Positions 29,660 to 39,357 of a DNA stretch of 64,000 bases are shown here, piece after piece. Under the pieces are notes generated by a model that did not search any database, was not told the origin of the DNA, and worked only from the letters and a program-made list of their open reading frames with translations. Source of the stretch: JBBRHQ01 sp963738305 (GTDB taxonomy: Bacteria; Actinomycetota; Thermoleophilia; Solirubrobacterales; 70-9); NCBI GenBank assembly GCA_963738305.1, contig CAVTVU010000001.1, positions 310,001 through 374,000 on the forward strand, read 5' to 3'. The first letter of the stretch is position 1. Each line of letters begins with the position of its first letter. The position numbers and the translations under genes were made by a program.

Positions 29660-31213
29660 TCAGGTTGTGGAGCGAGGTCGGGCGGGCCAGGCGGCGATGC
29701 GCGCTGCGATCGCACTGCGCTGAGGGAGGGCGGCCCACACGGATCGGAAACGCTCTCTGTCGCGATGGTTGACCCCTCCAGCAAGCACGAAGACCGCCGC
29801 GTAGGCAGCGGCCCCCGACGCGATCGCAGTGAAGGTGCCAAGGGCGCCCGGCAGCATGATGTCAATGGCGCGGGCTGAGATCACCCCCGTCAGGTAGGCA
29901 ACAGCAAGAGCTGCCAGCTCTCGTCGCCGCCAGAGGGCAAGCATGCCGCTGACCATGTGGCGTCGGCTGGCGCGGATCATCATTCCCAGATCGACTGCGA
30001 AGCCGACAATCACTGCCACCGCTGCCCCAGTTATTCCCAACCACAGGGTCAACGGAATCGTCGACGCGATCGTGGCTACCGCTCTGGCCGTTGCTCCGGC
30101 CGAACCCATAAGTGGACGATCCACGGCGAACAAGGCGTGGCGCTGAATGCTGCTCATCGTCGCAAGCGCCGGCATCAGGAGGAGAACCGCAAGTGCAACC
30201 GAGCCTTGAGAAAACCCAGGACCGAACAAAGCCATGATCCCGTATGCTGCACCGGCCCCGGCAGCAGCGGGCAGTAACAGGCCGACTGCTGTATAGCGAA
30301 GGGAATCAACCAGCGCCCTATCAAAGCCTTCGTGATCGCTCTGGTAGTTGCGCTCGACGAGGGTTGGAAACAGCATTTCTGTGATGCGATCCTTGGTTTC
30401 CACAAATCGGTAGCCAAGCTGCCATGCGCGGTTGTAGGCCCCAAGCGCAGGAAGGGTTCCGGACGCCCCGAGAATCCACACGCTGGCTTGATTGGCCAGC
30501 CCATCAGCGATAGTGCCCGGGACTATCTTCAGCCCAAATCGGATCAGTTCGGGGAGAACTGAAAAACCGCTTCGCATGGTCTCTCGAGAGATTGCATAAC
30601 GCATGAAGGCTCGAACAAATATGCCTCTGCATATGAGACAGACGAAATACGATCCGATCGTGGCAGCGACCAGCATCCAAACGGTGGGCGCCAAAGCGGC
30701 GCCGAGCACCGCAAGGACAAAGAAGGCGATGGCCTGGACAAGCCGGATCCAAAAGAGAGCGCGACCGGCGCGAAACGCCGCCAGCACCGCATCCAGGTTC
30801 CAGCCCGTGTTCGTTACGAATAGATACCCGATCATGCTGATCAGTGCAGGCTCAAACAAGTCGGGGTGGTTGATTGGGCCGTTGAACGCAACCAGCGTCA
30901 AGAGGATCACAATGGTCGCCACAACCAGCGTCAGGGAAAACGAGAAGATGAATACGGCGCCGAACAGACCAGTCACTTGTGGGTCCCGCGGCGGAAGGAG
31001 GGCGAGCCTTCGGACAAGAGCCGCTTGTTCGCTCACCGTGGAGAGTGACCAGGCGATCCCGACTGGCGACATTACGAGCGCGAATTGGCCAAGCACCGTA
31101 GCGCCATACAGTCGGGCAACAGCAATACTGCTGACAACCCCAAGGACTCCGGCCGAGACAAGACCAAGGGCCGCGAAGGCCGCTCCTTCTCTGTACGAGG
31201 CACGCCCGCTCAC
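29660..31213 (-). CDS. Wzx-like polysaccharide flippase, copy 2
   Basis: The 517-residue protein is intact. It starts at GTG 31213 (VSGRASYREGAAFAALG), the same context as copy 1; an upstream ATG at 31258 is less likely because it abuts the divergent glycosyltransferase. It has about twelve to fourteen hydrophobic segments, e.g. LTLVVATIVILLTLVAFN, LFWIRLVQAIAFFVLAVLG and GLLLPAAAGAGAAYGIMALF. This is the Wzx/MVF superfamily. Its lower G+C and intact frame contrast with copy 1. Confidence 0.85.
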   Translation of the reverse strand: MSGRASYREGAAFAALGLVSAGVLGVVSSIAVARLYGATVLGQFALVMSPVGIAWSLSTVSEQAALVRRLALLPPRDPQVTGLFGAVFIFSFSLTLVVATIVILLTLVAFNGPINHPDLFEPALISMIGYLFVTNTGWNLDAVLAAFRAGRALFWIRLVQAIAFFVLAVLGAALAPTVWMLVAATIGSYFVCLICRGIFVRAFMRYAISRETMRSGFSVLPELIRFGLKIVPGTIADGLANQASVWILGASGTLPALGAYNRAWQLGYRFVETKDRITEMLFPTLVERNYQSDHEGFDRALVDSLRYTAVGLLLPAAAGAGAAYGIMALFGPGFSQGSVALAVLLLMPALATMSSIQRHALFAVDRPLMGSAGATARAVATIASTIPLTLWLGITGAAVAVIVGFAVDLGMMIRASRRHMVSGMLALWRRRELAALAVAYLTGVISARAIDIMLPGALGTFTAIASGAAAYAAVFVLAGGVNHRDRERFRSVWAALPQRSAIAARIAAWPARPRSTT

Positions 31214-31260
31214 ATGAACGTTCCATCGCCATCGGTTTTGACAAAGGGCCGAGTGCAACC

Positions 31261-32490
31261 ATGAGAATCGCCTATCTCGTCGGCCACTACCCCTCCATCT
31301 CGCACACCTTCATCCTGCGCGAGGTTGAGGGGCTGCGGGCTCGCGGCGTCGAGCTGGAGACGATCTCCGTGCACCGCGCGGCCGAATCGCAGCTCCTGAC
31401 CGACTCCGCGCGAGCGCGAGCACGCCAGCACCTACACGATCCTGCCCCCCCGCTGGGGGGAGCTGACGCGCGCGCATCTCGCGGCCTTCGCGCGCGAAGC
31501 CCATCTCCTACCTCTCGACCCTGGCCCTCGCCGTCCGCCTCAGCAGGCCGGGGCTGCGGGGGCATCTCTGGCAGCTCTTCTACTTCGCCGAGGCGATGGC
31601 GGTCTGGAGGCGGTGCCGTGACCGGGGGATCCGCCACCTGCACGCCCAGTTCACCAACCAGGTGACCGACATCGCGCTGCTCGTGACCCGGTACGAGTCG
31701 GGTTCGAGCCCTCCCTGGACCTGGAGCTTCACCGTCCATGGGCCGGACGAGTTCTACGAGGTCTCCCGCTTCAATCTCCGGGCCAAGGTGGAGAGCGCCG
31801 ACTTCGTCGTCTGCATCAGCGACTTCGCCCGCAGCCAGCTGATGGCGCAGGTGCCGGAGGAGCACTGGGGAAAGCTTTGCGTGATCCATTGCGGGATCGA
31901 CCCCGAGGTCTTCTCGCCGCCCGCCGAGCGGAACGGCGCCGGCCGCCTCGACGTGCTGAGCGTCGGGCGCCTCGTGCCCTTCAAGGGCCAGGGACTGCTG
32001 ATCGAGTCCCTCGCGGCGCTCGCTGCGCGCGGGATCGACGCCCGCGCGACCGTGGTCGGCTGGGGCGAGACCCAGCCGGGCCTCGAATCGCTCGCCGCCC
32101 AGCTGGGGGTCTCCGAGCGCGTCACCTTCACCGGCGCCCTCGGCCAGGACGAGATCCGCGCCCTCCTCGGCGCGGCCGACGTCTTCTGCCTGCCGAGCTT
32201 CGCCGAGGGCGTCCCCGTCTCGCTGATGGAGGCGATGGCGATGGAGCTGCCGGTGGTCAGCTCGCGGATCATGGGCATCCCGGAGCTGGTCGAGGACGGG
32301 GTCAGCGGCAGGCTGATCGCGCCCGGCAACGTCGAGGAGCTGACGGCTGCGCTGGCCGGGCTGGCTGGCGATCCGGCGGAGCGCTCCCGGCTCGGCCAGG
32401 CGGGCGCGGAGGCAGGTGATCGAGCACTACGCGATCGCCGGATCGACGGAGCAGCTCCACGAGCTGTTCAGCGAGCGGATCCCGGCCTAG
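31261..32490 (+). CDS. Family 4 glycosyltransferase (frame broken)
   Basis: The protein has about 409 residues. GT-B fold: RIAYLVGHYPSISHTFILRE at the N-terminus, then VICIS-type FVVCISDFARSQLM, VIHCGIDPEVFSP, LSVGRLVPFKGQGLLIESLA and DVFCLPSFAEGVPVSLMEAM with the donor-binding E..E pair. Frame breaks lie near 31415-31500 and 32413; the corrected C-terminus is HELFSERIPA. It is divergent from flippase copy 2 and convergent with the operon that ends at 32502. Confidence 0.82.
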
Positions 32491-32501
32491 CCGCGCTGCC
32501 A

Positions 32502-34743
32502 TCAAGAGCCGCCCTCCGGCTCGCCGGCGATCATCCGCTCGGCCCGCCAGAGGTGGGTGCAGGCGAGCAGCTTCGCCGCCAGCACCCAGCGGATGTGGGG
32601 CAGGCGGTTGCTCCAGTGCCGGCGCCTCTGGAACATGAACAGCCCGTCGGGGCGGCGCATGTTCCGCAGCGACCAGTCGAACACCCGGCGCGCCGGCTCG
32701 ATGTAGGAGGGGTCCGCGGTGGCGGCGATCGAGAAGGTCTGGATCGCCTGGGCGACCGATTGGGAGTCGATCGGGTAGGTCTTGTGAGAGAAGTACTTCG
32801 GGGTGCCGTCGGGGAGGATCAGCTCACGGCGATAGAACTCGAGCCCGCGGCTGATCGCCTCGGGCAGGCGCTCGTCGAGGCCGGCGTCGGCGCAGACCCG
32901 CAGCGAGTCGAGCACGTAGCCGTGTGGTAGCCGTCGACCCAGGCGAGGTCGGAGCGCTCCTCGCCGTAGAGCCAGGAGCCGTCCGGGCGCTGGCGGGAGA
33001 GCGCGTACTCGATCCCGGCCAGGGCCGGCTCGCGGAACTCCTCCCCGGCGCCATGCCGAAGCAGCCGGGCGAGCACCGCGCAGACGTGGGTGTTGGCGTT
33101 CTGGATCTGTGCCCGGTCGCCGAGGATGTAGCCGAAGTAGGCGCCGCGGTCGGCCTCGGTCTGGTGGATGTGGCGCAGGAAGAAGTGTCCGGCGCCCCGT
33201 GCTTCGGCGAGCAGCTCCGCATCGCAGGTGCGCTCGTAGGCGTCGAGAGCGCGTTGGCGGCGAAGGCGGTGGCGATCGTGTTGGGGGCGGTCCGCGGGTA
33301 GAAGAAGACGCGGGACTGGGTGTCGAAGTGATAGCCCCAGCACGGCTCCTCGAAGCCCTCGCAGCGCAGGGCCCGCAGGGCCCGCACCGACTTCTCCAGC
33401 CGGCTGGCCGCGGTCGACTCGGGCAGGAAGCCGTCACGTGCGTAGCTCGAGATCACCCAGGAGATCGTCGCCGCGTTGAGCGCCGGCTCGATCCCGAGCA
33501 GGGGCCGCAGGTCGAGCGGCGATCGCTTCACCGCCTGGATCACCAGCTGCCGGCCGCGGAAGGTCCGCTTCAGGGGGGTGACCAGGCGGGTCGCGTTCAA
33601 TCCCTCGTAGGGGTCGGTGCCGGTCCAGTCGTGGTGATCCCCGTAATCCTCGATCGTCCGCAGGACATCGAGGATCCGCACGCGGCGCGCCCCCTCGGCG
33701 CCGGCGGCATCCCTCGCCGACGCCCCCGGCGCGAGCGCGGCGGGCTCTACGCCGGGCTCGGCGGCAGGGGCGGCGGCGGGGGCTCCCTCCCCCGCCACCG
33801 CGCCGATCCGCCGTCTCGCCGCGCCGAGCAGTCGGTGGCGCTGCTCGCGCCGCGTGAACTCGCGGAAGGACTCGTCGCGGACCTGCTCGGTGGGCCCGAG
33901 CGCCGCGCGCAGATAACCGAACAGAAAGGCGGCGCCGCCCAGCAGCGGCGGCCGCGAGCGCACCGCCAGCAACAGCGACCTCAGCACCGCCCAGGCGAGG
34001 CCGTAGCCGACGATGTAGTGGGTCGCGCCGTGCCGGGCGCGGCCGTGGAGGATCCCCTGCCGGCTTCCCATCGGGCGCAGGTGGCGGACCGGGAGGTCGT
34101 CGAAGGTCCGGGCGCTGTAGCCGTTCATGCGCCCGTAGGTCACGGCGATCGGATCGGAGCCCAGTCGCTCCGGGATCCCGCCGATCTTCTCGAAGCACTC
34201 GCGGCGGTAGATCCGGGCGAGGCCGGTGGCGTGATCCTCGGGCGTGGGGACCGCCTTCCACTCGCCGTCGGAGCGCTCGGTCAGCGCTCCCCCCGCTAGC
34301 CCCAGGCCCGGATCGGCCTCGAAGCGCTCCAGCATCTCCGCCAGGAAGTGACGGCGGCAGCACCGTGTCCCCGTCGAGCTTGCCGATGTAGTCCGAAGGA
34401 GCGCCAGTCGACGCTCCCAGCGCCCAGGCATAGGCCCGCTCCACCGCGGCTGCGGCGAGACGGTCGCCGGAGTCCTCGGTCAGGCCGGCGGGGACGGCGA
34501 GGACCCGCATGAAGCCGATCTGCGCCTCCAGCTCACGCAGGCGCTCCAGCGTCCCGTCGTCGGAGTCGTCGTCGACGACCAGCCAGAGATCGGGCGGCCG
34601 GGACTGGGCTGCGACGGCGAGCGCCACCTCGGCGATGTGCTCGGCCTCGTTGCGAACCGGAGAGACGAGCAGGATCCGGGCCGCCGGCGCGCGGCTCCGC
34701 CGTTCCCAAGGGTCGCAGCGGTGTAAAGGCTAGAGTCGCTCAT
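32502..34743 (-). CDS. Glycosyltransferase 2 fused to an alpha/alpha-toroid domain (frame broken)
   Basis: The protein has about 745 residues. The N-terminal GT2 part has RILLVSPVRNEAEHIAEVAL, LWLVVDDDSDDGT and GKLDGDTVLPP. An Ala/Pro-rich linker follows (GEGAPAAAPAAEPGVEPAA). The second half has repeated helical hairpins like a six-hairpin glycosidase or terpene-cyclase barrel: ISWVISSYARDGFLPES, CWGYHFDTQSRVFFYPRTAP, GIEYALSRQRPDGSWLYGEE, WVDGYHTGYVLDSLRVCADA. The junction is in one open frame, so fusion is read directly; breaks lie elsewhere, near 34680, 34355, 33250 and 32925. It begins inside the end of the upstream GT4 gene. Confidence 0.68.
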
Positions 34744-35871
34744 AGGCTCCCAGCAGCTCGACCTCGGAGTGCTCCCAGACGAGCCCGTCGGCCCGCTCGA
34801 TCGCCCGCTCGCCCAGCTCCGCCCGGAGCGCCGGCTCGCGGGCCAGCCGGACGATCAACTCCGCGAAACCGTCGAGGTCCCCGCACGGCGCGTAGAGCGC
34901 GGCGTCCTCCGCCGTGCGCCGGGTCTCGGTCAGGCCGAACGCGACCACCGGACGGCCGGCCGCGAGGTACTCGGTGACCTTGATCATCGTCGAGCGGTGG
35001 TTCAGCTCCGAGCAGGGAGCGGGGTCGATGCAGACGTCGGCGGCGGCGATCAGGCTCGGGACCAGGCGGTGCTCGACGTGTCCGGTGTGCTCGACCCGGT
35101 CCGAGACGCCCCTCTCCGCGAAGGCGGCGGCAAGCTGGGCGCGCTCCGGCCCGTCTCCGACCAGGGTCAGCGTCGCCATCTCCAGGCCGGGCTTCGCCAT
35201 CAGCTCCGGGAGCGCGAGGACGCCGTCGTGGGAGGCCAGCTCGCCGACGAAGACGAGCCTCGGATCGTCCAACTCGCCCTGCCTCTGCCGGCACGCCTCC
35301 CGCAGGGTCGCGCGGCGGGGCCCGTTCCGCACGATCGCCAGCCGCTCCGGTCGCAGCCCCTGGGCGAGCGCGTTGTCGGCCTGCGAGCGGTTGGTGAAGA
35401 GGACGGCCGTCGCCGTCCCGAGGCTGGCTCGCTGGCTCGCCTCGGCGAGCGCCACCAGCCGCGAGGATCCGAACTTCTCGGCGAAGAGGTCCGGGAACAG
35501 GTCGTGGTGGTCGAAGATCGACCTTGCGTCCGGTCGCCCTGGCGACCAGCCCGATCGGGAACAGCGTGTCGGGAGGGTTGTGAAGGTGGATCACCTCGGC
35601 ACCGCGCATCAGCTCGCGGAGGCCGCGCCAGAAGAGCTGCGCGTGAGCAACGGCGTACTCGAGCAGGAACCCGGCGATCCCGCCGGAGGAGACCGGCAGC
35701 CGGTAACGCCGGACCGTGACCTCCCCCGACCGCCTCGACCGCCGCCTGGCCGGCCGAGCGCGGCGCGATCACGGTCACCTCGTGGCCGGCGGCGGCCAGC
35801 GACTCCGCCTCGTTGCGGACCCGGACGTCCTGCGGGTAGGGGTTGTTCTCGAGCAGCATCGCGACCTTCAT
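34730..35871 (-). CDS. Family 4 glycosyltransferase (frame broken)
   Basis: The protein has about 380 residues. MKVAMLLENNPYPQDVRVRN starts the N-domain; AEVIHLHNPPDTLFPIGLVA and LFTNRSQADNAL follow. The C-domain holds LVFVGELASHDGVLALPELM, VGDGPERAQLAAAF, DVCIDPAPCSELNHRSTMIK and VTEYLAAGRPVVAFG, typical GT4 donor-site elements. Breaks lie near 35725, 35635 and 35520. ATG 35871 overlaps the stop of the epimerase gene (ATGA). Confidence 0.8.
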
Positions 35872-36831
35872 GCCGCCACCGGCGCCTCCCTGCGCTCCCG
35901 CAGCCAGCGGGCCTCTTCGCGAAGGGCCGCCCCGAAGTCGCGGCGCGGCTCGAACCCGAGCCGGCGGACCGCGAGCGCGGGATCGACGATCAGCCGCGAG
36001 GGCGCCCGCGGGCTCGGCTCCCGCCGGAAGCGCGGCTCGAGGTCCATCGACGCGGCGACCTCGCGGAGAACCTCCTCCGTGCTGCGGCCGACTCCCGGAT
36101 CCGAGGTTCGCGGTCGGCGGAGGCGAGGGCACCAGGCAGGCGTTGAGAATCCCGGCCGCCACGTCGCAGACGTGGACGTAGTCCTTGAAGTCGGTGCCGT
36201 CGCCGTGGAGCAGCGGCTCCCCGGAGCCCAGATAGGCCTTGATGAAGGAGGGGATCGCCCGCGGGCCCTCCTCGCCCGGGCCGTAGACGGTCGCCAGCCG
36301 CAGGCTGACGACGGACCGCGGGCCGCCCCTGCTGGCGAGCAGCCGCTCCGCCTCTAGCTTCGCCTCCGCATACGGCGTCTGCGGGCGGGCATTCGTCCGC
36401 TCGGTCACCGGCTCCTCGTGCCAAGCCCCGTAGACGTCGGCCGAGCTGGTGAAGACGAGCCGCACCCCCGCCCGAAGGGCGATCTCCCCCACCCCGACGG
36501 CGCCGGCGGCGTTGACCGCGTGCTCGTGTCGGCGGGCGGCCTTCCGGTCGGGCGGGGGCTGGTAGGCGAGCAGCGCGACCGCGTCGGCATCGGCGAAGGC
36601 CGGGTAGAGCGATTCGAGCCTTCGCCGCTCCCACCAGCGGCCGAGATCGTTGAGCTCCAGCCTCGGGTCGTCCTCGAGGCCGCGAAGCCGCCAGGGTGCC
36701 TTGGCGCAGAAGGCGGCGACGGTGGAACCGGCCGCGAGCGCCTGGCGGACCAGGGCGCTGCCGATGAAGCCGTCGGCGCCGAGGACGACGATCCGGCGCC
36801 CGGAGGCGATGTCGATCCCGCGCTTGGCCAT
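35868..36831 (-). CDS. NAD-dependent sugar epimerase/dehydratase (extended SDR; frame broken)
   Basis: The protein has about 320 residues. Rossmann motif IVVLGADGFIGSALVRQAL, VNAAGAVGVGEIALRAGVRL, FTSSADVYG and YAEAKLEAERLL (catalytic Tyr-x3-Lys) define an extended short-chain dehydrogenase acting on a nucleotide sugar. One extra base near 36110 shifts the frame; corrected, it ends REEARWLRERREAPVAA. It lies two bases after the next epimerase gene in the operon and overlaps the GT4 gene. Substrate specificity cannot be read from sequence. Confidence 0.83.
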
Positions 36832-36833
36832 CG

Positions 36834-37827
36834 CTACCAGTTGCGCACCGGCTGCGGCTCGGGGGCCACGCCGGTCTCCGCCTGCCGGGATGCCCAGGCG
36901 ACGTAGCGCTCGAGGCCCTCGCGGATCGGGACCTCGGCGCGGAAGCCCAGCTCCTCGTAGGCCTTGGCCGTGTCCGCGCGGTGGTGCAGCACGTCACCCG
37001 GCCGGCCGTCCACGTACTCCGGTTGGAGGTCCTCGGCCTCCATGATCTCCAGCAGCAGCTCGCAGACCCGGGCGATGCTGACCCCGGCCCCGTGGGCGAT
37101 GTTGACCGACTGTCCGACCAGCTCGTCGCGGGCCGCCGCCGCGACGATCCCCGCCGCGGTCTCCTCGACCCAGGTGAAGTCGCGGGTCTGGGTCCCGTCG
37201 CCGAAGATCACCGGGCGCTCGCCGGCGCTGATCCGGGAGACGAACTTGGGGATCACCTCGGCGCTGGTGCCCTCGGCGTGCTCGCGGGGCCCGTAGGAGT
37301 TGAACGGGCGGATCACGATCACCGGCAGGCCGTAGGTGCGCATGCAGGCCTGCGCGTTCAGCTCCCCCGCGGCCTTGGCCGCCCCGTAGACGGTGGTCGG
37401 CTCCAGAGGGTGCGACTCGCTCATCAGCCCCCCGACGGCCGACCCGTAGGCCTCCGAGGAGGAGACGTAGGCGAAGCGCTTCACACCTCCCCTGACCGCG
37501 GCGAGGGCCGCGGTCAGGGTCCCGGTGGCGTTCACCTCGTGGGTCCGCTCGGGGTCGGCGAGCGAGGCGCGCAGGTTGTCGCAGGCCATGTGGATGACGA
37601 TGTCGGCGCCCGAGAGGCAGCGCTGCATCAGCGACTTGTCGAGGATGTCGCCGACCTCCAGCTCCGCCCCGGCCGCCAGGGCGGCCGAGAGGTTCTCGCG
37701 GCTGCCGACGCTGAGGTCGTCGATCGCCAGGACGCTGGCGCCGTCGCTCGACAAGCCGGTCGACCACATGGCTGCCGATGAAGCCGGCGCCGCCGGTGAC
37801 GACGAATCGCTTCGCGGGGATTCTCAT
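36834..37827 (-). CDS. UDP-glucose 4-epimerase-like extended SDR (frame broken)
   Basis: The protein has about 330 residues. RFVVTGGAGFIGSHVVDRLV is the NAD loop; AIDDLSVGSREN, YVSSSEAYG, VYGAAKAAGELNAQA (Tyr-x3-Lys) and VIRPFNSYGPREHAEG follow. One extra base near 37755 joins the N-terminus to the rest. It likely makes a UDP-galactose-type or related 4-epimerised precursor; exact sugar unknown. ATG 37827 lies 14 bases after the priming enzyme's stop in the same operon. Confidence 0.85.
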
Positions 37828-37841
37828 CTCCAGCCTGCCCC

Positions 37842-39357
37842 TCAATTCGCGCCCCTGCGCCCGGCGATCGCCGGCAGCGTCCGGACCAGGAGCCGCACGT
37901 CCTGCCACAGGGACCAGTTCGTCACGTAGAGGTAGTCGAGGCCGATCATCTCCTCGAAGGGAATGCTGGTCCGGCCCGAGGACCTGCCAGAGACCGGTTA
38001 TCCCCGGGGTCAGGTCGAGTCGGCGGCGCCCCCAGCCGTCGATCTGCTCGTCCACCGCGGGGGGCATCGGGCGCGGCCCGACCAGGCTCATGTCGCCCTT
38101 GATCACGTTGACCAGCTGCGGCAGCTCGTCGATGCTGGTCGGGCGAAGCAGGCGGCCCACCTTGGTCACCCGCGGGTCGCGCTCGAGCAGCAGCCAGGCG
38201 GGGTGATTGCTCTCGGCCAGCAGCGCCGCCTCGCGCTCCTCGGCGTCGACGACCATCGTCCTGAACTTGTAGAGGCGGAACCGACGCTCGCCGCGGCCGA
38301 TCCGCTCCTGCGTGAAGAAGACCGGGCCCCGGGAGGTGAGCTTGATCGCCAGCGCAGCGATCAGCATCACCGGCAGGGTCATCAGCAGCGCCGCCGAGGC
38401 CAGGGTGCAGTCGAGCCCGCGCTTGATCAGCCGCGAGGAGCGGGTCAGCATCGGCGGGTTGACGCCGAGCATGGTCACCCCCTCGAGGTCGTCCACCTCG
38501 ACGGAGGAGCCGAGGATCTCGACCAGATTCGGGACGAGGCTGATCTTGATCTCGAGGTCCGAGCAGCGCCGCGCGATCTCGAGGAGCTCGTCGTCCTCGA
38601 GGTCCTGGAGCAGGATCACCCGGTCGACGCCGCCCGAGCGGCAGGCCCATTCGAGCCCGGATTCCGGGTTCCCCAGGCGGGGGATCCCGCCGATCGCTGC
38701 GGCGTCGAGTTCCGCGGTGCTCGTGGCGATCCTGTGCAGGGCCTCGTGGTCGAGGTCGGCGTTGCCGTTGGGCTCGTCCGAGTCGAGGTAGCCGATCGGG
38801 TCCAGCCCGTACTCGGGGTGGAGCCTCATCTTCCTGACCAGCAGTTGCGCTGCCGGACCGCCGCCGACCAACAGCGCCCGCTCGCTCGGGGTCCACCGGG
38901 TGATCAGGCCGCGTGCCAACGCACGGGCGAAGAGGATCGAGATCATCGCGACGACCACGAAGGCGACAACCTGGGCGAGCTGCATCCGATCCGGCCAGGC
39001 GAGCTTCGAGTAGGCCCAGAGCGCCAGTCCCCCGACCAGGAGCGCGTGGAAGAGCCACGGCACGTCGTCGACGGTCGAGTGGCTGACCCGCTTCGAGTCG
39101 CGGTCGTAGAGGCGGTAGAGCTTGAAGAGAGCGATCCAGAAGGGCAGCGCCAGAAGGCTCAGCGCGAAATCGGTGCCGGCGTGCGGCGAGGGGGTGACCG
39201 CAAGCAGGGCGATCGCCAATGCCGCGGTGATCGCCAGGGCGTCGGAGGTCGCGAGAACGCGCCTGGTGATGTAGTCGCGCGATCGCTTGACCGACGCCAC
39301 GGTCGGGGATTCGGCCCTGGCGACGGATCGGAACGCTGCCTGCTCGACGGCGCTCAA
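37842..39357 (-). CDS. Polyprenyl-phosphate glycosylphosphotransferase, priming enzyme (WbaP/CpsE-like; frame broken)
   Basis: The protein has about 505 residues. Membrane helices are at the N-terminus (ALAITAALAIALLAVT, LLALPFWIALFKLYRLY, WLFHALLVGGLALWAYS, VVAFVVVAMISILFARAL). A Rossmann-like domain comes next (LLVGGGPAAQLL), then the catalytic bacterial-sugar-transferase domain: KRGLDCTLASAALLM, FRLYKFRTM, RPTSIDELPQLVNVIKGDMS, LVGPRP. One extra base near 37970 alters the last 40 residues. It starts the repeat unit by moving a sugar-1-phosphate to undecaprenyl phosphate. Its ATG overlaps the dehydrogenase stop (ATGA). Confidence 0.9.

Larger units (their letters stand above)
25950..31250. 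other. Lower-G+C block inside the polysaccharide locus
   Basis: Base composition drops visibly here; several 60-base lines are near 50% G+C, against about 70% on both sides. All four genes in it read through without frame breaks. Two are paralogues of genes in the flanking G+C-rich operon (flippase, NodB-like). This points to acquisition from another source by recombination at a polysaccharide locus. No transposase or terminal repeats were seen. Confidence 0.6.

Noticed and set aside
18341..31213. The two flippase and NodB-like copies as an insertion-sequence or transposon duplication
   Set aside because: No transposase or terminal repeats are present, and the copies differ greatly in sequence and composition, so they are divergent paralogues rather than recent duplicates.
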